From JANWHQ01 sp963775275 (lineage in GTDB: Bacteria; Pseudomonadota; Alphaproteobacteria; Caulobacterales; Caulobacteraceae): a DNA stretch of 64,000 bases. This document shows, piece after piece, positions 27,791 to 36,954 of the stretch. The notes beneath the pieces are model-generated. The model was not told where the DNA came from, did not search any database, and saw nothing but the letters and a program-made list of their open reading frames with translations. Numbering within the stretch: the first letter of the stretch is position 1; the number at the start of each line of letters is the position of its first letter. The position numbers and the translations under genes were made by a program. The stretch spans positions 682,001 through 746,000 of the forward strand of contig CAVZII010000005.1 of assembly GCA_963775275.1 (NCBI GenBank), written 5' to 3'.

Positions 27791-27862
27791 TGCTGCGAGG
27801 CTTTGAATTCGTGCATCGAACCACAGACGGATGAAGAATCATCCGTCTGCTACGATGCACTG
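27791..27862. repeat. composite palindromic repeat, copy 3
   Basis: A further tandem copy: GTGCTGCGAGGCTTTGAATT, GTGCATCGAACCACAGACGG, GATGAAGAATCATC and then CGTCTGCTACGATGCACT. It differs from copy 2 by a few bases (GAAG for GATG in the centre). Confidence 0.75.
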
Positions 27863-28142
27863 GAGCGGACGCAGTCGTCCAACCGCGGCATGGCGCCGCG
27901 AATTCTCGAGTTCGGACCGCACTGGAGCGATGACGCAGCGCGCAAGTCTTCGGCCGTTTCAATCGAAGGCAGTATAAATTCCGACTCTACCCGGAATTCT
28001 CATGGGCGATCCAAGCGACAACGCACGGCCAGTCAGATCGGCTATGGCCGCCACGGCGGCGGCCAGGAAATTCGCGCCAGCTTAGCGATGACTTTACGAA
28101 GCCTTGGCTATTGGCCTGCTCTGACGTTTGGAGCGGCGCCGC
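27863..28142. other. 280-bp region upstream of the first TadG-like gene
   Basis: No gene is recognised here. The stretch is less GC-rich than the flanks and holds scattered GAATTC and AATTC words. It probably contains the promoter of the three-gene tadG-like set, but no clear -35/-10 pair or known operator stands out. Confidence 0.35.
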
Positions 28143-29775
28143 GTGTTCATCGATCGCAAGCTTCGCGAATTCTTCAAGGACCGCCGCGCCAACGTGGCGG
28201 TGACCTTCGCGCTCGCCGCCCTGCCGATGACCACCCTGGTGGGCATGGGCGTGGACGTGGGCAATGCGACGCGGGTGCGCATGGCGCTGCAGGACGCGAC
28301 CAACTCCGCCGCCCTGGCCCTGGCGCGCCAGGCGCCGACCATCGCCGACAACGCCGTCGTCTCCACCGCCCAGACCTACATCCGGACGAGCTACGACAAG
28401 ACGTCCGAGTTCACGGTCACCAAGGCCACGCTGGATCGAAACACGATCACCGCCACGGTCGACGCCAAGGCCGAAGCGCCGACCTACTTCTCGCGGCTGG
28501 TCGGACTGTCCTCGAATTCCCGTCACCTCGCACGCCGTGGCCAGGGGGATGCTTCTGGAGATCGGAATGGTGCTCGACACCTCCGGCTCGATGGGACAGT
28601 CCGCCGGCCGCGGCGGATCCAAGATCGACGCGCTGAAGGACGCGGCCTCGTCCTTCCTGGACGCCATGTTCGGAACCCAAAGCACCAGCCAGCGCGTCTC
28701 AGTGGCGATCGTGCCCTTCGCGGCCAGCGTCAACGTCGGCCCCGACAACGCCAGCGCCTCGTGGATGGACACGGCGGGCAAGTCCTCGCGCGCCTACGAA
28801 GACTTCGACGGCAAGAGCAAAACCCGCTGGCAGCTCTTCAGTGAACTGAGGAACACCAGCTGGGCCGGCTGCGTGATCAGCCGTCCGCCGAGCGATGACC
28901 TGGACGTGACCGACACGCAGCCCTCCAACGGCAACGGCGACACCCTGTTCGTGCCCTGGTTCTGGCCCGACGAGCCGGACAGCAGTTCGAGCTCCGGTTA
29001 CGGCTATGGCTCAGGTTACGGTTACGGTTACGGCTATGGCTCGGGCTACGGCTACGGCTCCGGCTCCGGCTCCGGCTCCAGCTACCAGAACAACTACATC
29101 TCGGACACCGGCGGGACCTGCAACAACGCCAGCCTCACCGGAACGCTCAACCAGCTGCTGCACCTGAAGCAAGCCCGGACCTGCAAGTACAAGAACGCGA
29201 CCCCGAGCCACGGCGGCGGACCCAACATGCTCTGCAACTCCGAGCCCCTGACCCCCCTGACCAACAGCCGCTCGAGCCTGGATGCGGAGATCCGCAGCCT
29301 GCAGGCCAAGGGCGACACCAACATCGAGCAGGGCCTGATGTGGGGCTGGCGCGCCATCTCGCCGGGCGCGCCGTTCACGGAGGGCAAGCCCTACAACGCC
29401 CCCAACAACCGCAAGGTCATCATCCTGATGACCGATGGGATGAACAACTTCGGCGGGACCAACAACGGCAACATGTCCGCCTATTCGTCCTATGGCTTCG
29501 CGGCCACCGGTCTGTTGGGCTCGCCCACGAGCGACAACGCCACCCTGGACGGCTGGATGGACGACCGCACCTTGAAGGCGTGCGACAACGCCAAGGCTCA
29601 GGGGATCCTGATCTACACCATCGGCTTCGGCTCGGGCGCGGCAGGATCGGCGGGGCTGCTGAAGGCCTGCGCCTCGGACCCCAGCGACTACTACGCGCCG
29701 CAGAACTCCAGCGACCTGAAGCCGGTGTTCCAGGAGATCGCCCAGAGCATCAACAGCCTCAGGATCGCCCAGTAG
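28143..29775 (+). pseudogene. TadE/TadG-like protein with von Willebrand A domain, copy 1, one-base frameshift
   Basis: First of three tandem paralogues. The N-terminus (RRANVAVTFALAALPMTTLV and on to NATRVRMALQDATNSAALAL) is the Flp/TadE-like membrane anchor. A vWA domain follows with MIDAS motif MVLDTSGSMGQS and VIILMTDGMNN. The start is taken as GTG 28143, with GGAG 10 bases upstream. The frame breaks at 28514-28519, where GAATTC stands for GATTC; copies 2 and 3 read S-S-I-P-V-T there, so one A is extra. A Gly/Tyr/Ser insert (GYGYGSGYGYGYGYGSG) near residue 290 is absent from the other copies. TadG-type proteins sit in the envelope and are linked to pilus or surface assembly. Corrected length about 543 aa. 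Confidence 0.82.
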
Positions 29776-29881
29776 GCGCCCCGGGAGATGGTTCGGTTAC
29801 CATCACCCTTAGCGCGGCCTTTACGGTCCCCGGCGTAGGAACGCAGCGCTCCAGGGGTGGGCGTCATTCGGGTCTGCGGCT
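29776..29881. other. spacer between tadG-like copies 1 and 2
   Basis: Contains TTACCATCACCCTTAGCGCG followed by GCCTTTAC. A near copy (TTACCATCATTCTTAGCGCG then GCCTTCAC) lies in the next spacer at 31423-31449. The duplicated unit thus includes the spacer, which may carry a shared regulatory or translation signal. Confidence 0.55.
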
Positions 29882-31417
29882 TTGATCCACGACACGCTTG
29901 CGCGGTTCGCGCGCTGCTCGCGCGGCAACATCGCACTGACATTCGCGCTCACGGCCTTGCCGCTCACCATGCTGGTGGGCATGGGCGTGGACGTGGGCAA
30001 CGCCACGCGGGTGCGCATGGCGCTGCAGGATGCGACCAACTCCGCCGCCCTGGCCCTGGCGCGCCAGGCGCCGACCATCGCCGACAACGCCGTCGTCTCC
30101 ACCGCCCAGACCTACATCCGGACGAGCTACGACAAGACCTCCGCGTTCTCGGTCACCAACGCGACCATCGACCGCAACACCATCACCGCCACCGTCGACG
30201 CCAGCGCCCAGGCGCCGACCTATTTCTCCAAGCTGGTCGGGCTGTCCTCCATCCCGGTCACCTCGCATGCGGTGGCCAAGGGGATGCTGCTGGAGATCGG
30301 CATGGTGCTCGACACCTCCGGCTCGATGGCCCAGTCGGCCGGCTCCGGCGGGCCCAAGATCGATGCGTTGAAGTCCGCCGCCTCGTCCTTCCTGGACGCC
30401 ATGTTCGGAACCCAGTCGACGAGCCAGCGGGTCTCGGTGGCCATCGTGCCGTTCGCCGCCAGCGTCAACGTCGGGCCGGCCAACGCCAACGCCTCGTGGA
30501 TGGACACGGCAGGCAAGTCCTCCCGCGCCTATGAGGACTTCCAGGATTCGAGCAAGACGCGATGGCAGCTGTTCAGCCAGCTGAAGAACACCAGTTGGGC
30601 CGGGTGCGTGATCAGCCGGCCGCCGAGCGAAGACCTGGACGTGACCGATACGGCCCCCTCGACCGGGAACGGGGACACCCTGTTCGTGCCCTGGTTCTGG
30701 CCCGACGAGCCGGACAGCGGCTACGGCTACCAGAACAGCTACATCTCGGACACGGGCGGCGCCTGCAACAAGGCCGGCCTGATCGGCCAGATCATGCAGA
30801 GCCTGCACCTGAAGCAGGCCAACACCTGCAAGTACAAGAAGGCGACCCCCAGCGGCGGCGGTCCCAACGAGCTGTGCAACTCCGAGCCGCTGACCCCCCT
30901 GACCAACAGCCGCTCGGCGCTCAACTCCGAGATCAGCAGCCTGCGCGCCAAGGGCGACACCAATATCGAACAAGGCCTGATGTGGGGCTGGCGGGCCATC
31001 TCGCCGGGCGCGCCGTTCACGGAGGGCAAGCCCTACAACGCCCCCAACAACCGCAAGATCATCATCCTGATGACCGACGGGATGAACAACTTCGGCGGGA
31101 CCAACAACGGCAACATGTCCGCCTACTCGTCCTACGGCTTCGCGGCCACGGGGCTGCTCGGAACGCCCACGAGCAACAACAACACCCTGGACGGCTGGAT
31201 GGACGACCGCACCTTGAAGGCCTGCGCCAACGCCAAGGCCCAGGGAATCCTGATCTATACGATAGGCTTCGGCTCGGGCGCCGCCGGATCGGCGGGCCTG
31301 CTCAAGGCCTGCGCTTCGGACCCCAGCGACTACTACGCGCCGCAGAACTCCAGCGACCTGAAGCCGGTGTTCCAGAAGATCGCCCAGAGCATCAACAGCC
31401 TCAGGATCGCGCAGTAG
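29882..31417 (+). CDS. TadE/TadG-like protein with von Willebrand A domain, copy 2
   Basis: 511 aa, intact. The membrane anchor is at residues 15-40 (GNIALTFALTALPLTMLVGM). The vWA MIDAS motif DTSGSM begins at Asp144, with the later TDGMNNFGG. The C-terminus SGAAGSAGLLKACASDPSDY and QSINSLRIAQ is shared by all three copies. The start is a TTG at 29882 (LIHDTLARF), matching copy 3, without a strong ribosome site. It lies 106 bp after copy 1, to which it is highly similar. Expected to be anchored in the inner membrane with the vWA domain outside. Confidence 0.85.
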   Translation: MIHDTLARFARCSRGNIALTFALTALPLTMLVGMGVDVGNATRVRMALQDATNSAALALARQAPTIADNAVVSTAQTYIRTSYDKTSAFSVTNATIDRNTITATVDASAQAPTYFSKLVGLSSIPVTSHAVAKGMLLEIGMVLDTSGSMAQSAGSGGPKIDALKSAASSFLDAMFGTQSTSQRVSVAIVPFAASVNVGPANANASWMDTAGKSSRAYEDFQDSSKTRWQLFSQLKNTSWAGCVISRPPSEDLDVTDTAPSTGNGDTLFVPWFWPDEPDSGYGYQNSYISDTGGACNKAGLIGQIMQSLHLKQANTCKYKKATPSGGGPNELCNSEPLTPLTNSRSALNSEISSLRAKGDTNIEQGLMWGWRAISPGAPFTEGKPYNAPNNRKIIILMTDGMNNFGGTNNGNMSAYSSYGFAATGLLGTPTSNNNTLDGWMDDRTLKACANAKAQGILIYTIGFGSGAAGSAGLLKACASDPSDYYAPQNSSDLKPVFQKIAQSINSLRIAQ

Positions 31418-31503
31418 GCGCTTACCATCATTCTTAGCGCGGCCTTCACCAGAGCGGGTCTACTCCTGCGCGCCCTCCCGGAGGGGCCTTCGAGCCATCG
31501 GCC
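31418..31503. other. spacer between tadG-like copies 2 and 3
   Basis: Carries the repeated TTACCATCATTCTTAGCGCG motif also found after copy 1. GGAGGGGCC at 31478-31486 is too far from the TTG at 31504 to be an ideal ribosome site. No separate gene. Confidence 0.45.
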
Positions 31504-33042
31504 TTGATCCACGCCCTGTTCCCGCGGTTCGCACGTTGCGCCAAGGCGAACGTCGCGATGACCTTCGCCCTGGCGCTGATCCCATTGACCATGCTGGCGG
31601 GCCTTGGCATCGACCTCGCCGACGCGACCCGCGTGAAATGGGCGCTGCAGGACGCCACGGACGAGGCCGCCCTCAGCCTGGCGCGCCAGGCGCCGACCAT
31701 CGCCGACAACGCCATCGCGTCCTCGGCCAAGGCCTACATCCTCGCGAGCTACAACAAGACCGTGCAGGTCACCGTCACCAGCGCGACCATCGATCGGAAC
31801 ACCATCACCGCCACCTTGGACGCCAAGGCGAACGTGCCGACCTACTTCTCGCAGATGTTCGGCGTTTCGAGCATCCCGGTGACCGCGCACGCCGTCGCCA
31901 AGGGGATGCTGCTCGAGATCGCCCTGGTGCTCGACACCTCCGGCTCGATGAGCCAGTCCGCCGGCTCCGGCGGGTCCAAGATCAGCGCGTTGCGCTCGGC
32001 CTCCTCCTCGTTCCTGGACGCCATGTTCGGGACCCAGTCCACCAGCCAGCGCGTCGCCGTCTCGGTCGTGCCCTTCGCGACCAATGTGCGGGTCGTCGCG
32101 GCGGGCTCCTCGCCACCCTCCTGGATGGACACGGCGGGCCAGGCGCCGGACGCCTACGACGATTTCGACTCCACCGCCCGCACGCGCTTCCAGATGCTGG
32201 CCTGGATGAGGAACCAGAGCTGGGGCGGCTGCGTGATGACCCGCCCGGCCCCCTATGACACCAACGACGCCGCGCCTTCGACGGGGACGCCCGCGACCCT
32301 GTTCGTGCCCTGGTTCGCGCCCGACGAACCGGACACGACCCTTTCATGGGGACAGAGCCAGTACGAGAACGACTACATCTCGGACACAGGCGGGAATTGC
32401 AAAGGCTCGACCAAGAACCTGACGGACCTGCAGCTACAGAACCGCACCTGCAAATACAAGAGCGCCAGCCCCGCCTCGGGCCTGGGTCCCAACTTCCTGT
32501 GCGATTCCAACACGATCACGCCGCTGACCAACAACCGGTCGATCCTGAACCCGGCGATCAGCGCCCTGCAGGCGGCCGGCGACACCAACATCCTGGAGGG
32601 GGTCGCGTGGGGATGGCGTACGCTGTCGCCCGCCGCCCCCTTCACCGAGGGCAAGAGCTACACCGCGCCCAACAATCGCAAGGTCATCGTGCTGATGACC
32701 GACGGCCAGAACAACTACAACGGGGTGAACAACCCCAACATGAGCTACTACTTCACCTACGGCTTCGCCAAGGACGGCCGGATCGGCCAGGTCACCAACA
32801 ACAATTCGACCCTGACGACGCTGATGGACGCCAAGACCCTGCAGGCCTGCGCCAACGCCAAGGCCCAGGGAATCCTGATCTACACCATCGGCTTCGGCTC
32901 GGGGGCGAACGGCTCGGCTTCGCTGCTGCAGAGCTGCGCCTCGAGCCCGTCGGACTACTACGCGCCGCAGAACTCCAGCGACCTCATTCCCGTGTTCCAG
33001 AAGATCGCCCAGAGCATCAACAGCCTGAGGATCGCGCAGTAG
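31504..33042 (+). CDS. TadE/TadG-like protein with von Willebrand A domain, copy 3
   Basis: 512 aa, intact and the most diverged copy. It has the anchor KANVAMTFALALIPLTMLAG, the MIDAS motif LVLDTSGSMSQS, VIVLMTDGQNNYNG and the common end QKIAQSINSLRIAQ. The start is TTG 31504. It is convergent with the Cys-motif protein gene, 18 bp between stops. The same protein family is usually found with Flp pilus genes (cpaA-F, tadB, tadC), none of which is in this window. Confidence 0.85.
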   Translation: MIHALFPRFARCAKANVAMTFALALIPLTMLAGLGIDLADATRVKWALQDATDEAALSLARQAPTIADNAIASSAKAYILASYNKTVQVTVTSATIDRNTITATLDAKANVPTYFSQMFGVSSIPVTAHAVAKGMLLEIALVLDTSGSMSQSAGSGGSKISALRSASSSFLDAMFGTQSTSQRVAVSVVPFATNVRVVAAGSSPPSWMDTAGQAPDAYDDFDSTARTRFQMLAWMRNQSWGGCVMTRPAPYDTNDAAPSTGTPATLFVPWFAPDEPDTTLSWGQSQYENDYISDTGGNCKGSTKNLTDLQLQNRTCKYKSASPASGLGPNFLCDSNTITPLTNNRSILNPAISALQAAGDTNILEGVAWGWRTLSPAAPFTEGKSYTAPNNRKVIVLMTDGQNNYNGVNNPNMSYYFTYGFAKDGRIGQVTNNNSTLTTLMDAKTLQACANAKAQGILIYTIGFGSGANGSASLLQSCASSPSDYYAPQNSSDLIPVFQKIAQSINSLRIAQ

Positions 33043-33060
33043 GACGACCCGGGCCTCGGC

Positions 33061-34119
33061 TCAGCCCGGACGCCGCCCCGCACGGGCCTGATCGGCCCCG
33101 CCTTCGCCGGTGCGGCGCTGGGGAACCGGACGCCCGTCCTCGCGGCCGGGATCGCCGGCCCGCCTGACGCGGCGTGGCGCCGGTCCGGGCGCGGCGCGCT
33201 CGAGCCAGGCCTCGCGCCAGTAGAGGGTGTTGGCCCGCGGGCAGTTGCGCACGCAGGTTCCCAGACACGTGAGGCCCTTGAGCGCCACCGTGTCCTTCAG
33301 CTCGACCATCCGGCCGGTCTCTTCCAGGATGATGCGCTCGACGCGGAAGTCGACCTCGAAGGTCCCGCCCATGTAGCGGCCCATCTCGGGCTCGAAGGAG
33401 AGGCCGGCGGCCTTGCCGTTCGGCCCGAGCGTGGCGCGGATGTCGCCCTCGGGCCGCACGCGGACGCGATCGCCACGCTTGAGGCCGAGCATGACCTTGG
33501 GCGCCCCGCGGGCTTCGCCAGCGAAGGCGCCGATCTCGGGCAGGCCGACGGATTGACGGACGCGGTTGAACAGGGTGCGCGCCACGATCCTGGCGAAGCC
33601 CAGGGGGCTCAGCTCGCCGTGACGCAGGTCCTCGACCAGGTGGCGGATGTCCCACTTGGAAAGCGGAAGGGTCGCCTCGGCCAGGGCCGGGGACTGGCAG
33701 AGGTAGGTCTCGCCGTCGCGGACGGGCAGGCGCATCAGACGCTGGGCCGCCGCAGCGTCGTCGGCGCTGGGCGCGCCTGCAACGGGCGGCGCATCGGCGG
33801 GGCCGGAGACGGGCCTGAGCCACGCCTCCTTCCAGAAGATCAGGCAGTTGCGCTGGCAGCCGTCGTGGGCCGCGCCATCGCAGCGCGCCTCGTCCAGCAG
33901 CACCGTGTCCCGCATCCGGCGCAGGCCGTAACCCTCGACGCAGGTCTTGTTGGCGCGCCGGAACACCTGCAGGCGCTGGCCGCAATGGGCGAGCATCTCG
34001 GGCATGAAGGGCATGCCGTCCAGGCGGCCCTCGGCGTCGAGGGTGGCCTCGATCTCGGCGGGCGAGCGGACTTCGACCCAGTCGCCCTTGGCCAGACGGC
34101 GGGAAATGACCTCAACCAC
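33061..34119 (-). CDS. protein with two copies of a Cys-motif domain, unknown function
   Basis: 352 aa, GTG start at 34119, overlapping the upstream flavoprotein gene by 8 bp. Residues 12-101 and 214-306 are an internal repeat. Each begins with a (D)W/RVEVR-type strand and an E-I-ATL stretch, then F-PEM, and ends in a Cys cluster just before FWKEAWL or YWREAWL. The cluster is C80-x7-C88-x3-C92 in the first domain and C285-x3-C289-x3-C293 in the second. The Cys triads could hold a metal or Fe-S cluster. The C-terminal 40 residues are Arg-rich and disordered. I recall similar domains beside glycosyltransferase or lipid genes in other bacteria, but have no named family. Coupling suggests it works with the flavoprotein. 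Confidence 0.7.
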   Translation of the reverse strand: MVEVISRRLAKGDWVEVRSPAEIEATLDAEGRLDGMPFMPEMLAHCGQRLQVFRRANKTCVEGYGLRRMRDTVLLDEARCDGAAHDGCQRNCLIFWKEAWLRPVSGPADAPPVAGAPSADDAAAAQRLMRLPVRDGETYLCQSPALAEATLPLSKWDIRHLVEDLRHGELSPLGFARIVARTLFNRVRQSVGLPEIGAFAGEARGAPKVMLGLKRGDRVRVRPEGDIRATLGPNGKAAGLSFEPEMGRYMGGTFEVDFRVERIILEETGRMVELKDTVALKGLTCLGTCVRNCPRANTLYWREAWLERAAPGPAPRRVRRAGDPGREDGRPVPQRRTGEGGADQARAGRRPG

Positions 34120-35299
34120 GTTGCGTCTCCAGATAGGGTGAGCCGGCCCAGGCCCGAGGCGCAGGAAGCGCGCGACAGGCGCGCCTCAGCGCCGCGGCGG
34201 CGCGCAGGGCGAAGCCCTTCAGGCCCACGGACGCGGCCACGAGGCGGCCGCGCTCGGCCTTGCGGAAGGAGGACTGGTCGACCCTGAGCTTGACGGGGTC
34301 GTCGTAGAAATCGGCGATCTTGGCCGCCGGCATGCCCGGCGTGGCCAGCCAGGCCGGCAGGTGCGCGAAGGCGAGCTGGCGAACCTCGACGAGGATCCGG
34401 GTCAGCCCCATGCCGGTGGCCGGGCAGCAGGACCGGAAGGCGTCGCCGATCAGGACCAGGCCCGGCTTGAGCCAGCCTTCGGTCTCGTAGAGGTCGGTGA
34501 CGCCGAAGTCGGCGGGGCCGACGGCCTCGAGGCCGGCGAGCGCTGGCCTGAGGCCGGGGAAGGTCCGCCCCAGGGCGTCCAGGGGATCGGCGCGGAAAGC
34601 GCGAGCCCAGGGCGAGGCCGGGTCGCGATAGCTGAACAGGTTCACCCGCGTGGCCTCGCCCATGGGGAACAGGCTGACGAAGGCGAGGCCGGCGCCGGCG
34701 CGCGGGCCGTGACAGAACCGGCTCAGCGGCGGGGCGACGTCGGCGCCCTTGGGCCGCAGGGTGAAGCCGATGCACAGGGAATGGCGCGCGCGGATCTGGC
34801 GGCGCTGGACGCCCAGCGACCGGCGAAGCCGCTCGCCCCGCCCGCTCGCCAGCACCACGAGGCGCGCGCGAAGGCGCGCGCCGTCCGAAAGGACGACCTC
34901 CTGCAGGTCGTCGCCGAGCTCGGCCGATTGGGCGCGCGCGATCCGGAAGTCGACGGCCTCGGGCCACGCGCGCCTGAGCCGCCCGACCATCTCTTCATAG
35001 GACATGCCCACGGCGATCACGTCGGCGGGCGTGATCGGCCCGCCGCTCCAGCCGGCCGGAGCGAAGAGGTCGAGCAGCCCCATCTCGCGCAGCAGCTCGG
35101 CCTGCTCGGGCCCGAGCTTCTCGCAGCGGAAGTCCCTGGCGTATTGCGCCTGGGGATCGACGACGCAGACCCGAAATCCCTGGCGCGCCAGGACCAGGGC
35201 CGCCAGCGAGCCCGCGAACCCTGCGCCGAGGACCACGACGTCCGGCGCGGGCGCGCACGGCGTCGAAGCCGCGCCGCCAGAATGGTCCCTTGTCGCCAT
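34112..35299 (-). CDS. FAD-dependent oxidoreductase/halogenase-like flavoprotein
   Basis: 395 aa, ATG at 35299. The N-terminal Rossmann motif is VVVLGAGFAGSLAALVLARQ, followed by an LVVLASGRGERLRR segment and the late LVLIGDAFRSCCPATGMGL motif, where GD binds the FAD ribityl chain. The fold is that of group A flavin monooxygenases and geranylgeranyl reductase-like enzymes. The motif GDAFRSCCPATGMG has an unusual Cys pair. The gene overlaps the downstream Cys-motif gene, so they form an operon. It is divergent from the Nramp-like carrier. Substrate unknown. Confidence 0.78.
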   Translation of the reverse strand: MATRDHSGGAASTPCAPAPDVVVLGAGFAGSLAALVLARQGFRVCVVDPQAQYARDFRCEKLGPEQAELLREMGLLDLFAPAGWSGGPITPADVIAVGMSYEEMVGRLRRAWPEAVDFRIARAQSAELGDDLQEVVLSDGARLRARLVVLASGRGERLRRSLGVQRRQIRARHSLCIGFTLRPKGADVAPPLSRFCHGPRAGAGLAFVSLFPMGEATRVNLFSYRDPASPWARAFRADPLDALGRTFPGLRPALAGLEAVGPADFGVTDLYETEGWLKPGLVLIGDAFRSCCPATGMGLTRILVEVRQLAFAHLPAWLATPGMPAAKIADFYDDPVKLRVDQSSFRKAERGRLVAASVGLKGFALRAAAALRRACRALPAPRAWAGSPYLETQRG

Positions 35300-35455
35300 G
35301 CTCGATCGTTCCCGAGGCGGTTGCGCCAGATTGGGGCGCCCTTGGCAGGTCAGAGCAAAGGCGAGGCCAGCGCCCGCGTCCTTGACGCAGCGCAAGGCAG
35401 ACGGCTTGGCTTGCGCCGATGAGAGGTCATCCGAATTCGTCAGGCCAGAGCGCGC

Positions 35456-36745
35456 ATGCGTAGCCGATCGGCGCGCAAGCGCCGCTTCAACCCCTTCACC
35501 GCGCTGGGTCCGGGCCTGATCACGGGGGCGGCCGACGACGACCCCTCGGGGATCGCCACCTATTCGCAGGCCGGCGCCAGGTTCGGCCTGCACATGCTGT
35601 GGACGGTGGTCCTGACCTATCCGCTCATGGCGGTGTTCCAATCGGTCTGTGCGCGGATCGGCCGCGTCACCGGCCGCGGGCTGACCGCCAACATCAAGGA
35701 CGCCTTCCCGCCCTGGGTCGCGCGCTGGGCGGTCGCCCTGTTGCTGATCGCCAATGTGCTGAACATCGCCGCCGACGTGGCCGCCATGGGCGAGGCCTCG
35801 CAGCTGGTGTTCGGCGGCGGCCGTCACGTCTTCACCGCGGGCCTGGCGATCGCCTCCCTGCTGCTGCAGGTGTTCGTGCCCTATCACCGCTACGTCCGCT
35901 ATCTGAAGTGGCTGACGCTGGCGCTGCTGGCCTATGTGGCGGTGGCTTTCACCGTGAACGCGCCCTGGGACCAGGTGCTGCGGTTCACGATCCGGCCGAG
36001 CTTCCAGCTGAACGCCGACGCGGCCATGGTGATCGTGGCCGTCTTCGGCACCACCATCAGCCCCTACCTCTTCTTCTGGCAGAGCTCGGAGGAGGTGGAG
36101 GAGATCCAGACCCACAAGGGCTCGCACGCGCTGAAGGACGCCCCGCAAGAGGCGGGGCCGGAGCTGCGCCGGATCGGCTGGGACACCTATCTCGGCATGG
36201 GCTACTCCAACACCATCGCCTTCTTCATCATCCTGTCCACGGCCGTGACCCTGCACGCGCACGGGATCACCAACATCGCCACGGCGTCGCAGGCGGCCCT
36301 GGCCCTGAGGCCCCTGGCGGGCGAGTTCGCCTTCGCCCTGTTCGCGCTCGGCATCGTGGCGACGGGCCTTCTGGCGCTGCCGGTGCTGGCGGGATCGGGC
36401 GCCTATGCGCTCGCCGAGGTCATGGGCTGGCGCGAGGGGCTGGAGAACCGCCTCGGCCAGGCGCGCGGCTTCTATGCGGTGATCGGCGTCGCCATCCTGG
36501 CCGGCGTGGGCCTGGACTTCTCCCCGCTCGACCCGATCAAGGCCCTGTTCTTCGCCGCGGTGATCAACGGGGTGACCGCCGCGCCGCTGATGGTGGTGAT
36601 CATGCTGATGGCGGGACGACGATCGGTGATGGGACGGTTCAGGGCCAATCCCGTGCAGCTCCTGCTCGGGTGGCTGGCGGCCGCGGTGATGGCCGCTTCG
36701 TCACTCCTGATGTTCACCCTGATGGCGGCCGGCGCGCTGGGGTAG
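35456..36745 (+). CDS. Nramp (SLC11)-family divalent metal transporter, atypical branch
   Basis: 429 aa inner-membrane protein with about eleven helices. The first helix has ADDDPSGIATYSQAGA where classical Nramp proteins have DPGN, and helix 6 reads GTTISPYLFFWQ instead of the usual MPHN motif that contains the metal-binding Met. This places it among Nramp-related carriers that may use Mg2+ or another ion rather than Mn2+/Fe2+. Start at ATG 35456 (MRSRSARKRRF). Divergent from the flavoprotein gene over 156 bp. No Fur or Mur box was recognised. Confidence 0.8.
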   Translation: MRSRSARKRRFNPFTALGPGLITGAADDDPSGIATYSQAGARFGLHMLWTVVLTYPLMAVFQSVCARIGRVTGRGLTANIKDAFPPWVARWAVALLLIANVLNIAADVAAMGEASQLVFGGGRHVFTAGLAIASLLLQVFVPYHRYVRYLKWLTLALLAYVAVAFTVNAPWDQVLRFTIRPSFQLNADAAMVIVAVFGTTISPYLFFWQSSEEVEEIQTHKGSHALKDAPQEAGPELRRIGWDTYLGMGYSNTIAFFIILSTAVTLHAHGITNIATASQAALALRPLAGEFAFALFALGIVATGLLALPVLAGSGAYALAEVMGWREGLENRLGQARGFYAVIGVAILAGVGLDFSPLDPIKALFFAAVINGVTAAPLMVVIMLMAGRRSVMGRFRANPVQLLLGWLAAAVMAASSLLMFTLMAAGALG

Positions 36746-36774
36746 CGCATATGTCGGCTGACCTGCTCAGCTGG

Positions 36775-36903
36775 CGGTTGGCCCCCTCCACCCTCCTTCG
36801 CCTTCGGCTACGGAGGGTCCCCCTGCCCCAACGGGGGAGGATTTGGCGCCCTTGATCTTCCCCCTTTGGGGGAAGTCCGCCCGAAGGGCGGGATGGGAGC
36901 GGG
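36775..36903. repeat. REP-like palindromic intergenic repeat, copy C
   Basis: Several inverted repeats (CCCTCCACCCTCCTTCGCC with GGCTACGGAGGG, CTTCCCCCTTTGGGGGAAG and CCGCCCGAAGGGCGGG) lie between convergent genes, in the same style as 10417-10560 and 14886-14985. Confidence 0.7.
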
Positions 36904-36954
36904 TGAACGCAGACGCCAAACGCTCTGGATTCGAACGCTCGAGCGCGGTCTTGT

